From: CAXBYZ01 sp963980215
GTDB taxonomy: Bacteria > Patescibacteriota > Microgenomatia > UBA1400 > CG1-02-47-37
NCBI GenBank assembly: GCA_963980215.1
Contig: CAXBYZ010000001.1
Location: forward strand, 19,234 to 83,233
Reading direction: 5' to 3'
DNA: 64,000 nt
The notes under the pieces were generated by a model. It was not told where the DNA came from. It did no database searches and saw only the letters and a program-made list of their open reading frames with translations. The first letter of the stretch is position 1. Every line of letters begins with the position of its first letter. Positions 55,719-64,000 of the stretch are shown here, piece after piece. The translations under genes were made by a program, and so were the position numbers.

Positions 55719-58700
55719 TTGGATTTTTCCTCTGAAGTTTTATCTTTTTTGTCTTTTGGCTCATCTTTTTCCTTAACTTCTTCGTCTGAAGCCAGTTCAT
55801 CTTCTTCGTCTTCGTCCTCTTTTAGATCATCAGCTATTTGGCCAGGGATAATGTTTAGACTTAGACTGTTTAGTTCTTTGACTAAAACTCTGAAAGATTC
55901 TGGAACAGTGGCCTCTGGAATATCCATTGATTTGACAATGGCCTCAAAAGCCTTAGCTCTACCAACGACGTCGTCAGATTTAATAGTTAACATTTCTTGA
56001 AGAGTGTAAGCGGCTCTGTGTGCTTCAAGGGCCCAAACTTCCATTTCTCCTAGACGTTGACCTCCCATTTGAGCTTTTCCACCCAATGGTTGTTGAGTGA
56101 CTAGAGAGTAAGGTCCAGTTGAACGAGCGTGAATTTTATCCTCAACCATGTGAATAAGTTTGAGGATATAGGCAACACCAACAGCAATTTTTTCGTCGAA
56201 AAGTTTACCGGTTCGACCATCATAGAGGTTTACTTTTCCGTCTGTGGGTAGGCCGGCTTTTTCGAGTTCTTTTTCTACTTTTTCTTCTTTGACGTGCTCA
56301 AAAACTGGTAAAGCAACTTTGTAATCAAGTTTTTTTGCAGCCCATGCAAGTTGAGCTTCTAAAAGTTGACCTAAGTTCATACGAGCCAAAACAGACAGAG
56401 GCGAGATCATGATGTCAACGGGGGTACCATCTTTGAAGTATGGCATGTCAGCAACGGGAACTATCTTTGAGATAACTCCCTTGTTGCCATGACGGCCAGC
56501 AAGTTTGTCTCCAACTAATATTTTTCTCATCTGAGCAACTTGAACTCTGACCTTCTTGATGACTCCCGGATCAAGCTCGTCGCCTTTGTCTCTATCAAAA
56601 GTTTCGATGTTGATTACAGTACCAGCTTCTCCGTGAGGAACTCGAAGTGAAGTATCTCTAACTTCACGAGCTTTTTCTCCAAAAATTGCTCTTAATAGTC
56701 TTTCTTCTGCTGTAAGCTCTGTCTCACCCTTTGGAGCGATTTTTCCAACTAATATGTCGTTTGGCTCTACCTGGGAACCCACAACCACAATACCGTCATC
56801 TCCAAGATTAGCGAGTTCTGTTTCTCCTACATTTGGAATGTCTCTGGTTAACTCTTCTGCTCCAAGCTTGGTATCCATCACTTTAGCTTCATACTCATTA
56901 ATCATGATTGAAGATAAGATGTCTTCTTTAACTAAACGATCTGAGATAATGATAGCGTCTTCATAACCTAAACCCTCATAAGTCATGTAAGCAATGGTTA
57001 GGTTTTGACCTAAGGATAACTCTCCATTGTCGCTAGCTGGGCCGTCAATAATTAGGTCTCCAGCTTTTACTTTGTCTCCAGTAGAGACTAGAGGTGTTTG
57101 AGAGTAACAGGTGGATTGAGTTGTTCTTGAAAATTTTGAGATTTTATAGTGGATTTCTTTATTTGATTTTGAGATAGAAATTGAGCTAGGAAGAGTTTCT
57201 TTTATTGCTTTAATCTCTTTTGTCAAAGATTTTATGACGACTTCTTTTGAGTCAACATAAACTACTGTTCCCGGAGTTAATGATTTAACAACCCTATTCA
57301 TTGCCTGAGCAACTGTTTTTTCCATCCCAGTACCAACTATTGGAGAGTCGGGTTTTACCAAAGGGACTGCCTGACATTGCATGTGAGTTCCCATGAGGGC
57401 ACGATTGGCTTCGTCGTGGGCGACGAAAGGAATTAAAGCTGCAGAAGTACCAACAACCTGGTGAGGAATAACGTCGGCGTACTCAATCTGCTTACTGTTA
57501 ACTTCGATATATTCTGTTTGGTATCTAGCTGGAATCCATTGATCGACTATGTGTTTTTTGTCATTTAAGTTAATTTCTGCGTGAGTGATGTAGTGATTTT
57601 CTTCTTCGTCTGAAGATAGGTAAACAATTTCATCTGTTACTTTGACTATAGTTTTTGATCCTTGAGTTTCTTTTATTACTTTTCTGTATGGTGTTTCTAA
57701 GAAGCCAAAGGGATTAACTCGTGCGTAAAGAGCTAGGTAAGTAACTAGACCAATGTTTGGACCCTCTGGAGACCTAACTGGACAGATGCGACCGTATTGA
57801 CTGGCGTTAATGTCTCTCATTGAGAATGAAGCTCTCTCTCTAGTAACACCACCTGGACCCATAACTGAAAGCCTTCTTAGGTTATCGATTTCAGCTAAAG
57901 GATTGGTTTGATCTAAAATTGTAGATAGACGATTTCTTCTGAAAAAATCTGAAACGGCTGCAATAACCGGTCTTGGATTTACTAATAGGCTTGGGGTGAT
58001 TTCGATATCAGCCTTTGAAAGACTCATTTTCTCTCTAATAGATCTCTCTAGCCTTAATAACCCAAGCCTAAATGAGGTGGTAGCAACTAACTCACCTACT
58101 CTTCTCACCCTACGGTTTGAAAGAGAGTCAATGTCGTCTACTTTTCCTTCACCATTTTGAAGGCTAATCAAGTATTTAATTGAAGCAATGATGTCATCTA
58201 GGGCAAGAACTCTAGTTTCAAGAGGAACATCTAAGCCTAGGCGACGGTTTAACTTGTAACGACCAACGTCACCAAGGTCATATCGACGAGGATCGAAAAA
58301 CATTTTATGAAGTAGTTCTTTAGCATTCTCAATAACAGCTGGTTCTCCTGGTCTCATTTTTTGGTAAATTTCGATTAAGGCTTCTTCGTGTGTCTTGGTG
58401 GAGTCTTTTTCTAAAGTTGAGAAAATAAAGGGGTGTTTTTGATCTGTGTCAACATCTTTGAAAAGATTGATGATTTCTTCATCGGTGATTGGCTGAATGG
58501 CTCTGAGTAAGGTGGTGGCTGAAATCTTTCTGTGCTTGTCAATCTTAACTGTAATGGTGTTGTACCTTGAGATATTGATTTCTAGCCATGAGCCTCTTAG
58601 GGGTCTTAGTTCTGCTTGATAAAGATTACGACCAGTGGAGGGATCTACTGACCCGGAAAAAAAGACGCCCGGTGAACGGACGAGTTGGTTAACGACTGCT

Positions 58701-59077
58701 CTCTCAATACCGTTGATAATAAAAGTGCCAATGCTTGTCATTTGGGGAATGTCGCCTAAGAAAACTTCTTGCTTAGTGGTTTCGCCTGTTTGAAGATTGG
58801 TAAGCTTGGCTTTAACTTTTATTGGAACGTCGTAGGTTAGGCCTTTTTCTTTGGCAACTTCTGGAGATCTTTTTGGAGATCCGACAGAGTGATCAGAAAA
58901 TTCTAATTGCCAATTTTTCCCAGTAAAGTCACTGATTGGAGAAATACTTTTAATGGCTTCGTCGATGCCTTTTTCCATGAACCACTCATATGAGTCTTTT
59001 TGAACTTTGAGAAGATTTAGCTCTGGGAGGTCTTTTGGTTGTGGTTTCCAATTGATTCGTTTGTATTTTTTTGACAT
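55715..59077 (-). CDS. rpoB: RNA polymerase beta subunit
   Basis: This 1120-residue subunit has the catalytic regions: fork loop and rifampicin region SQYGRICPVRSPEGPNIGLVTYLALYARVNPFGF (in blocks), GYEDAIIISDRLV, DKLAGRHGNKGVISKIVPVADMPYF and MGGQRLGEMEVWALEAHRAAYTLQEMLTIKSDD. The C-terminus is a strongly acidic then lysine-rich tail. It is the first gene of the superoperon; rplK, rplA, rplJ and rplL are not upstream. Confidence 0.98.
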   Translation of the reverse strand: MSKKYKRINWKPQPKDLPELNLLKVQKDSYEWFMEKGIDEAIKSISPISDFTGKNWQLEFSDHSVGSPKRSPEVAKEKGLTYDVPIKVKAKLTNLQTGETTKQEVFLGDIPQMTSIGTFIINGIERAVVNQLVRSPGVFFSGSVDPSTGRNLYQAELRPLRGSWLEINISRYNTITVKIDKHRKISATTLLRAIQPITDEEIINLFKDVDTDQKHPFIFSTLEKDSTKTHEEALIEIYQKMRPGEPAVIENAKELLHKMFFDPRRYDLGDVGRYKLNRRLGLDVPLETRVLALDDIIASIKYLISLQNGEGKVDDIDSLSNRRVRRVGELVATTSFRLGLLRLERSIREKMSLSKADIEITPSLLVNPRPVIAAVSDFFRRNRLSTILDQTNPLAEIDNLRRLSVMGPGGVTRERASFSMRDINASQYGRICPVRSPEGPNIGLVTYLALYARVNPFGFLETPYRKVIKETQGSKTIVKVTDEIVYLSSDEEENHYITHAEINLNDKKHIVDQWIPARYQTEYIEVNSKQIEYADVIPHQVVGTSAALIPFVAHDEANRALMGTHMQCQAVPLVKPDSPIVGTGMEKTVAQAMNRVVKSLTPGTVVYVDSKEVVIKSLTKEIKAIKETLPSSISISKSNKEIHYKISKFSRTTQSTCYSQTPLVSTGDKVKAGDLIIDGPASDNGELSLGQNLTIAYMTYEGLGYEDAIIISDRLVKEDILSSIMINEYEAKVMDTKLGAEELTRDIPNVGETELANLGDDGIVVVGSQVEPNDILVGKIAPKGETELTAEERLLRAIFGEKAREVRDTSLRVPHGEAGTVINIETFDRDKGDELDPGVIKKVRVQVAQMRKILVGDKLAGRHGNKGVISKIVPVADMPYFKDGTPVDIMISPLSVLARMNLGQLLEAQLAWAAKKLDYKVALPVFEHVKEEKVEKELEKAGLPTDGKVNLYDGRTGKLFDEKIAVGVAYILKLIHMVEDKIHARSTGPYSLVTQQPLGGKAQMGGQRLGEMEVWALEAHRAAYTLQEMLTIKSDDVVGRAKAFEAIVKSMDIPEATVPESFRVLVKELNSLSLNIIPGQIADDLKEDEDEEDELASDEEVKEKDEPKDKKDKTSEEKSK

Positions 59078-59095
59078 GGCTTAAAAGAAACAGAA

Positions 59096-59116
59096 AAACG
59101 GGTGGCGAACCCGTTT
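59096..59116 (-). promoter_or_regulatory. Terminator-like hairpin in the rpoB leader
   Basis: AAACGGGT (59116-59109 on the minus strand) pairs with ACCCGTTT (59103-59096) around a five-base loop, followed by a T-rich tract that reaches close to the rpoB ATG at 59077. It may attenuate the superoperon. Confidence 0.55.
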
Positions 59117-59254
59117 CTTTGGATTTAAAGACTAAATTAAAATGTTAAGGTTGTGAATGTATTTCACTTTTTCCTTTAATGACTTTTTGATAAAAGAGTT
59201 AATTTAAGAAATAGACGAACAAAATCTAGCCTGATAACAGGCAACGATTAGGGT

Positions 59255-59282
59255 ATCTTAACAGATAATTAGAGAAAGTCAA
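59255..59282 (-). promoter_or_regulatory. Promoter of the rpoB superoperon
   Basis: TTGACT (59282-59277), a 16-base spacer and TAAGAT (59260-59255) on the minus strand. The start site would lie near 59248, giving a leader of about 170 bases with a GCCTG/CAGGC hairpin at its beginning (59229-59242) and the terminator-like hairpin at its end. Confidence 0.6.
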
Positions 59283-59295
59283 GGGGAGGTGGTGT

Positions 59296-60231
59296 TCATC
59301 TTTCTAAATACTTTTCAATGTTTGAATTATGACCGGCAAGATCAGTTGCATAGTGATTGTTGCCAGCTGAATCTGAGATGTAGTAAAGGTAGTCTGTGTT
59401 AGCTGGATTGGTAGCGGCCTTAAGGACAGCTAGACCTGGATTGGCGATGGGCCTGGGAGGAAGAGTGGAGTTTTGATAGGTGTTGTATGGGGAAGGAGTT
59501 TTTAGGTCTTCAAAGCTCAAGTCTTTGGGCCACCAATTACCTGGTTTACCCAAGATGTATTGAACGGTGGCGTCGATTTGGAGAGCCATGCCGATATTAA
59601 TTCTGTTGTAAAGTACACTAGCCACCAAGGGTCTGTCTTTGTCGTGTTTGGCTTCTCTTTCTATTAAGCTGGCCAAGATGATGGCAGTTTTGTCTTGAGT
59701 TGGGCTTTTTTGATTAAAAGTATCAACTAAAAGATCAACAACGTCTTGGGCTGAGGCAGTTTGAGGAATTAGGTAAGTGTCTGGGAAGAGTCGACCCTCA
59801 TATGGCTTGGCAATGAGGATAAATTCGTTCTGGGTAAAGTTGGCAGTTTTTTTGGTAATTTTTTCTGCTATTTCCTCTACCCTTAATCCTTCTGGAAAAG
59901 TAATCCAAAAATCTAGACTACCGTGAGTAAGTGATTCGATGATAGCTTCAAGATTCATGCTTGGAGAGAGTTGGAAGTCCCCTGCCTGAAGTTTATTGCT
60001 GTAGTTCATGCGATCGACCATTAGTTTAAAGGCAAAGTCTGATTTGATTAAACTGGCTTGTTTGAGGCGTTTACCGATTGTAGCTGTTGATTGTCCCTGA
60101 GGGATAACAAAAACTTGAGTGGTGGTGATTTTAGGGTCTGCTGGTTTGATGGATAGTTGGTACCAGCTAAAAAATCCAATAAAAGCAACAATTAAAATTA
60201 GTAATCCGGCTAATACCAATTTCTTAAACAT
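59296..60231 (-). CDS. mltG: Endolytic transglycosylase MltG-like
   Basis: This 311-residue protein has an N-terminal transmembrane helix (about 5-25), a LysM-like QSTATIGKRLKQASLIKSDFAF region and the YceG core: FWITFPEGLRVEEIAEKI, RLFPDTYLIP, IILASLIEREAK with the catalytic Glu, VLYNRINIGMALQIDATVQY and SPYNTYQNSTLPPRPIANPG. It cuts nascent glycan strands and sets their length. Confidence 0.93.
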   Translation of the reverse strand: MFKKLVLAGLLILIVAFIGFFSWYQLSIKPADPKITTTQVFVIPQGQSTATIGKRLKQASLIKSDFAFKLMVDRMNYSNKLQAGDFQLSPSMNLEAIIESLTHGSLDFWITFPEGLRVEEIAEKITKKTANFTQNEFILIAKPYEGRLFPDTYLIPQTASAQDVVDLLVDTFNQKSPTQDKTAIILASLIEREAKHDKDRPLVASVLYNRINIGMALQIDATVQYILGKPGNWWPKDLSFEDLKTPSPYNTYQNSTLPPRPIANPGLAVLKAATNPANTDYLYYISDSAGNNHYATDLAGHNSNIEKYLER

Positions 60232-60234
60232 GAT

Positions 60235-60435
60235 CTAAACTTCTTCAAACAAAGCGCGACGATATTTCTTGGTTTTTAATTCGTGAATAAATATGCGGCC
60301 ACATTTGCATGAAATTTTTTCTTTTTGATTGTTTAGTGTTTTTGATTTTCCGTCTTTTAATGGCATACCACAACCAACGCATTGGCCACGAGAAAGTAAC
60401 CAAGCTTGGACAGGTGCGATAACATTTTTAAGCAT
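60235..60435 (-). CDS. Small zinc-ribbon protein
   Basis: This 66-residue protein has QCVGCGMPL and ISCKCGRIF, giving two cysteine pairs (CxxC and CxC) spaced as in a zinc ribbon. The surroundings are basic. It is three bases before mltG. The function is unknown; a nucleic-acid binding role is possible. Confidence 0.65.
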   Translation of the reverse strand: MLKNVIAPVQAWLLSRGQCVGCGMPLKDGKSKTLNNQKEKISCKCGRIFIHELKTKKYRRALFEEV

Positions 60436-60479
60436 ATAAAGCCTCCTTTTTGGCGGTGACTGATGAATTCATCATATCA

Positions 60480-60869
60480 TCAATGTTTGGGCAAGTCATC
60501 TAGGTAGTCTTGAAGGATTATGGTGGCGGCGATTTTGTGATCAAACCTTCTTTTTTTTTGAGGTTTGTGGGCTTGAATCATCTTGATTTTAGCCTGGTGA
60601 GTTGATAAAGTTTCGTCTTGATAGTAGACAGGGAGTTTGGTGGTGAGTTTTAATTTTTCACCAAATTTTTTTGTATTTTCTGCTAACTTGCCTTCTGGTA
60701 GTCCAATTACTATAGCTTTGATTTGTTTTTCGTTTATAAGGGTGGTGGTGAATTCTAAAATTTCATTTAGTTGTTTATACTTCTTTTCCCCCAATGGTTC
60801 AGCTAGTGGAGTACTGGCAATACTAAACCCAAAGTTTCTTAAGCCAAAGTCGATGCCAAGGTAGTTCAT
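60480..60869 (-). CDS. ruvX: YqgF/RuvX-type Holliday junction resolvase family protein
   Basis: This 129-residue RNase H-fold protein has YLGIDFGLRNFGFSIAS with the first Asp, IVIGLPEGKLAENTKKFGEKL, and YQDETLSTHQAK with FDHKIAATIILQDYL. The family trims pre-16S rRNA and may resolve junctions. I chose ATG 60869 because it forms an ATGA overlap with the sortase stop; the longer frame adds 20 residues without similarity. Confidence 0.88.
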   Translation of the reverse strand: MNYLGIDFGLRNFGFSIASTPLAEPLGEKKYKQLNEILEFTTTLINEKQIKAIVIGLPEGKLAENTKKFGEKLKLTTKLPVYYQDETLSTHQAKIKMIQAHKPQKKRRFDHKIAATIILQDYLDDLPKH

Positions 60870-61663
60870 ATTTCTGAGAGTCTTGCCTTGATTATGCCTC
60901 GACGCCAGTAGGTGCCAGGGGGAGTACAAGTAACAAGAGTTAGTTCTTTTTGGTTGTAGCGTTGCTCTAAAATATCTACTTCATCTGGAGATACTTCGTA
61001 GTAGTCGTAGACGGTGTATTTATAGGAAATACCGTCATAACTGACAAAAATTTCATCGCCGTTATCTAGGGTTGGAATTAGTGAAAATATTGATCGATAT
61101 GAAGTTGGACTGTAAAACTGAGGGAGAACTGAGTGTCCAAAAATTACTGGGTTGCCAGCTTCGCCTGGATAGGCAGTACCCCCATAGTGAATTAAGCTGG
61201 TGTCTAGGTCATCTCCTCCAATTGTGACGGTAGCATTGTTAATCTTTAGACGAGGGATACTTAGAGTGTAGTGAGTGATTCTTGATGGAGAGAGAAATAT
61301 TTGAGGTTTAGAAAAGTTAAACCAACTATTTATATTTGAGTAGTTAACTGTTGAGCCTTGTTGCTTGGTTTGAGCGGCAAGGACTTGAGGATTGTTTGGA
61401 GTGGTTGGATTTAATATTCCTTTTGATTCGGCGACAGAGTCTTTTGGAACAGGGCTAATAAATCTAGTTCTTTTGGCATTTTTAGCAACAGTTAGTTCGT
61501 AAGATGCGATGGGGTAACCAACTGAAATTAGAAGTGAAGCTCCAACAGTAATCATGATGGTGGGTATTAGTTTTTTGAAGTTGATTAAAAAGGATTGACG
61601 TTTAAGTTTTTTCTCAATTACTTTTGGATCCTGCAGCGGGGCTTTGGTATAGATTATACTCAT
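60866..61663 (-). CDS. Sortase
   Basis: This 265-residue protein has an N-terminal transmembrane helix (about 32-52) and a sortase beta barrel with the catalytic His 177 (NPVIFGHSVL), Cys 246 (LTLVTCTPPG) and Arg in YWRRGIIKARL. Sortases join sorting-signal proteins to the cell wall or to pilins. No sorting signal was seen in the neighbours; the adjacent large surface protein is anchored by its own helix. Confidence 0.88.
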   Translation of the reverse strand: MSIIYTKAPLQDPKVIEKKLKRQSFLINFKKLIPTIMITVGASLLISVGYPIASYELTVAKNAKRTRFISPVPKDSVAESKGILNPTTPNNPQVLAAQTKQQGSTVNYSNINSWFNFSKPQIFLSPSRITHYTLSIPRLKINNATVTIGGDDLDTSLIHYGGTAYPGEAGNPVIFGHSVLPQFYSPTSYRSIFSLIPTLDNGDEIFVSYDGISYKYTVYDYYEVSPDEVDILEQRYNQKELTLVTCTPPGTYWRRGIIKARLSEI

Positions 61664-61668
61664 GATGC

Positions 61669-63879
61669 TTATTGAGTTTTTAACTCAATAGTGATGTTTT
61701 TGGAGACACGAGGCAAAGTTTTTAGTTTGTCAGGTAGGTTTGGAGTAATTATTATATCTGCTTTAATAAAACCAGGTAGCGTAGCTAAGTACTCTTTTAT
61801 GATGTTTGGATATTTTCCCTTAAGATTGTTTTTGATGTCTGGAAAGTCGAGTTTTGGAATTAGCTTGGCTTTAAAAGTGACATCTATGCTGGCGGTGTTG
61901 TCATTGTTTAAAGCTGCTGGTTCAATTTCTATCTCACTACTTTGACTAACTTCGTAGTTAGAGGGTATTTTTTCTTTGATGGCGGCTTGAAGAAGAAGGT
62001 CAAGGTCGTTCTGACGATAAGAAAGGGCTTGATACTCTAGACTGGCTTTTAGACTCAAGCTATCTGCTTCTTCATCGACGTCGTGACTAAAGTTTTTACT
62101 AATTAATTCATCTTGATTCTCAACATCAACAAGAGAGCGATCTTCACCTAGTTTTGAAGTTAAGCTGGCTGCTGCCTGACCCTTGAGTTCATTGGTTAGG
62201 GCTTCAAGCAGAGTGTTTTGGTCTTCTTTGGAAACAGCTTTGACTTCTCTGGCTGTACCTCCAGACAAGCTGTCGATTATTTTGGCTGAGTAATTGTCAT
62301 CGGAGAATTTTTTGAAGCTCATTTCTGTTCCACCAGATAAGTTGCCGTCTGGGCCAATTGATGAGGCAGTGATTTTGGCGGTGGATTTTCCAAAAGCAAT
62401 GCCTCCATCAACGGCTGAAGATGAAGCTATAGTAATTTCTTCATCGATAGTAAAAGTTAAGTTGTCTGTTCCTATTAAGACTGTACCAGCTGGAAAAGTC
62501 TGTGAGTCGTTGGTTTTGTTGTAGATAGTAATGTCTCCTTGGGCTGGGTCTCCAACTAAACTAGTACCAGTGGTGGTGGTTGATTTTGAACCTTCTACGG
62601 AGATATCTACTGACTCTCCCGGCAAGATGCCTTTTTCTGGATCAAGAGTAGTGGCGCTTGAGTCGATGGTAAGAGACAAACTTTCGTTGATGTTTTTTGG
62701 TTCTACAAAAAGGGTGATGTTTGCTTTGGGTAGATACCAGTAGGCTGAAAATAGGGCAATAAATAAGGTGATAAAAACTCCAATGATGATGGTAAGTTTT
62801 TTAGGGGCTTTTTTTGAGTTAAAAAGTGAAGATACTATGTTAATCAGGGTTTTAGATTTTGCTTTAATTAATTGAATTGTATTCAAAAGTGGAGAAGGTT
62901 GGGGGGCTTTTACTTGTTCAACTTCTATTGGAGCAGGTTCTTTATTGGGAAGTGGGGTTAGTGGGATGTCTTTAGCTACATCTTCTGAAGAAAAACCTAG
63001 TGTTTCTGGGGTGGCAATAGCAAGAGCCTCAACTTTCTTAGGTTCTGAACTAGTCTTGACTTTGTCAAGATCGGACTTTGACTGAAGTTCAGAACCTTCC
63101 CTGACGGGAGGTGGCTTAATTTCAAAACCTAGAGATTTTGCTACCTCACTACCTCCAGCAAGAGCAACAGCTCTAATTGAAGCGTCTTGGGGCAAGCTTT
63201 CGACTTTTGGGAAGTGAATAAATGGTAGCTTTTCTTCCCAGTCGTATGAAATAAGTTGTTGCTTGTCTTCTTCGAAGTCTTTTTTGCCATTATATAGAAT
63301 CATTCTTGAAGGTAGGGTGTCAATTTTATCAAATCTTGAGAGACCTTCTTCGACGTCTGGGCCTAGGTCTCCACTCCTACCAACCAACTCAACTCCAATT
63401 ATCTTGCCAAGTTTGACCAGTGAAAGATTTAACTCTGAGTCGGAAAGTCTTAAAAAGATAGCACTGGGAGGAGTGCCTTCTTCAATTTTTAAGTACTTGA
63501 TGACAGCGGTGTCGGTAACGACAAAACCCAAGGGTTTTAGTTCAAGTTCTTGGCATATTTTTTTGAGAATTAGCTTTTTATTGCTAGTTATGTCCTCAGA
63601 TTCAATCCAAGTCTCCGGTAAACCAAAGATAACACCAGAAGGCTCTTTTTCTAGTCCGTTTGAGGCGTCAGTGATTGATTGATCTACAGCTGAGAGAAGC
63701 TTTTCTTGATCTTGGCCATCCCATGATTTAGTTGATCCAATTTTGACAACCTTGGTGTGACCTTCTTCGACCGTCCAAACAGCACTTTTAATTGCATCAT
63801 CACTAATTTCAAGAGCAAAAAACTGCTCGGGAGCTTCTTCTTTGTGTTTAATTTTGTTGAGTAAGTTTTTTATTTCCAT
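61669..63879 (-). CDS. PilM/FtsA-like actin fold joined to extracytoplasmic domain
   Basis: This 736-residue protein has three parts. Residues about 18-255 look like a type IV pilus PilM/FtsA actin-like fold (FFALEISDDAIKSAVW, GVIFGLPETWI, AVALAGGSEVAKSLGF). A proline- and lysine-rich linker follows, then one transmembrane helix (about 362-383). Residues 390-736 are a beta-rich extracytoplasmic region, with TIYNKTNDSQTFPAGTVLIG and ITASSIGPDGNLSGGTEM resembling baseplate-J-type domains. It probably couples a cytoplasmic actin-like module to a surface structure. It is five bases upstream of the sortase. Confidence 0.7.
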   Translation of the reverse strand: MEIKNLLNKIKHKEEAPEQFFALEISDDAIKSAVWTVEEGHTKVVKIGSTKSWDGQDQEKLLSAVDQSITDASNGLEKEPSGVIFGLPETWIESEDITSNKKLILKKICQELELKPLGFVVTDTAVIKYLKIEEGTPPSAIFLRLSDSELNLSLVKLGKIIGVELVGRSGDLGPDVEEGLSRFDKIDTLPSRMILYNGKKDFEEDKQQLISYDWEEKLPFIHFPKVESLPQDASIRAVALAGGSEVAKSLGFEIKPPPVREGSELQSKSDLDKVKTSSEPKKVEALAIATPETLGFSSEDVAKDIPLTPLPNKEPAPIEVEQVKAPQPSPLLNTIQLIKAKSKTLINIVSSLFNSKKAPKKLTIIIGVFITLFIALFSAYWYLPKANITLFVEPKNINESLSLTIDSSATTLDPEKGILPGESVDISVEGSKSTTTTGTSLVGDPAQGDITIYNKTNDSQTFPAGTVLIGTDNLTFTIDEEITIASSSAVDGGIAFGKSTAKITASSIGPDGNLSGGTEMSFKKFSDDNYSAKIIDSLSGGTAREVKAVSKEDQNTLLEALTNELKGQAAASLTSKLGEDRSLVDVENQDELISKNFSHDVDEEADSLSLKASLEYQALSYRQNDLDLLLQAAIKEKIPSNYEVSQSSEIEIEPAALNNDNTASIDVTFKAKLIPKLDFPDIKNNLKGKYPNIIKEYLATLPGFIKADIIITPNLPDKLKTLPRVSKNITIELKTQ

Positions 63880-64000
63880 TTAGGACAGCATAGATTCGCC
63901 GCTTTCCAGCAGCGATATTTTCTTCTTTAATAATCTTAACATTGCCAATTTCTCCTGTCGAGTTAACGTGAGGGCCACCACACAATTCTCTACTAAAATC
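63848..64000 (-). CDS. alaS: AlaRS-like SAD domain, C-terminal end (cut by window edge)
   Basis: Reading in from the right edge gives SRELCGGPHVNSTGEIGNVKIIKEENIAAG, then KRRIYAVLNGNKKLTQQN and TAA. This is the second additional domain of alanyl-tRNA synthetase, with its zinc Cys and His (CGGPH). The protein ends right after this domain, so the usual C-terminal C-Ala region is missing. A free-standing AlaX editing protein is the alternative. The end overlaps the next gene by 32 bases. Confidence 0.7.
   Translation of the reverse strand, partial: DFSRELCGGPHVNSTGEIGNVKIIKEENIAAGKRRIYAVLNGNKKLTQQN

Noticed and set aside
55719..56000. Plus-strand Ser-rich frame opposite the rpoB tail
   Set aside because: It is the antisense image of the acidic, lysine-rich end of RpoB; serine runs arise from GA-rich coding sequence.
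60870..60929. Upstream start of ruvX at 60929
   Set aside because: It would overlap the sortase gene by 64 bases, whereas ATG 60869 gives an ATGA overlap and the normal start of the family.

Overview
The window is an AT-rich, densely packed bacterial chromosome segment. I infer a member of the Candidate Phyla Radiation (Patescibacteria), most likely the Microgenomates side. The reasons are very short intergenic gaps, many start/stop overlaps, the absence of rpmD (uL30) between rpsE and rplO, small DUF3048 and DUF4446 membrane proteins, and several genes that look leaderless. TGA is used as a normal stop (recX, cmk, the AbrB-like gene), so the standard code applies. Almost all genes lie on the minus strand; plus-strand genes are mostly accessory singletons or small cassettes.

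Layout. 1-7.3 kb: minus-strand run with the start of secD at the edge, an AbrB-like protein, a winged-helix/nucleotidyltransferase protein, YerB-like DUF3048, DUF4446, an M29 aminopeptidase, an SGNH hydrolase, rdgB and two membrane proteins. 7.4-9.4 kb: plus-strand retropepsin-like protease, IPT/TIG protein and an RHH/RelE toxin-antitoxin pair. 9.4-18.3 kb: uppP, a TM-helix channel-like protein, RNase P RNA, an acyltransferase, an AI-2E-type permease, miaA/miaB, an ABC-2 exporter and an HU gene with a palindrome inside its promoter. 18.3-22.4 kb: rny, a possible structured RNA, recX, recA, a HigBA-type pair and tRNA-Pro. 22.4-30.5 kb: an accessory zone (cupin, phosphoribosyltransferase, pentapeptide protein, phosphodiester glycosidase, dus, PD-(D/E)XK nuclease, RhuM, alkyltransferase-like protein, a radical SAM gene broken by one TGA, thermonuclease, peptidase E) studded with short palindromes.

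30.5-59.1 kb is one long minus-strand superoperon, read in the order rpoB-rpoC-rpsL-rpsG, then fusA-tuf-rpsJ and the S10, spc and alpha ribosomal genes with secY, adk, cmk, map, infA and rpoA, ending at rpsI. It is interrupted between rpsG and fusA by a plus-strand REP-associated tyrosine transposase (RAYT). 59.3-64 kb: mltG, a zinc-ribbon protein, ruvX, a sortase, a large actin-fold/TM/extracellular fusion and the 3' end of an alaS-like gene.

The most unusual signal is the set of short palindromes. Family B (about 23 bp, arms like CCTACAGGGAT) flanks the RAYT gene on both sides, is embedded twice inside its coding sequence in two different reading frames, and recurs around the gene cassettes at 28.0-30.5 kb. 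Family A (core CACTCC-N-GGAGTG, or an ATCACACCT variant) lies between accessory genes, supplies the last codons and stop of two unrelated genes, and is embedded as a doublet in the C-termini of uL13 and bL17. A third hairpin family (AAGGTT...) sits between ribosomal protein genes. Terminator-like hairpins directly in front of fusA, rpmJ and rpoB suggest attenuation of translation and transcription genes.
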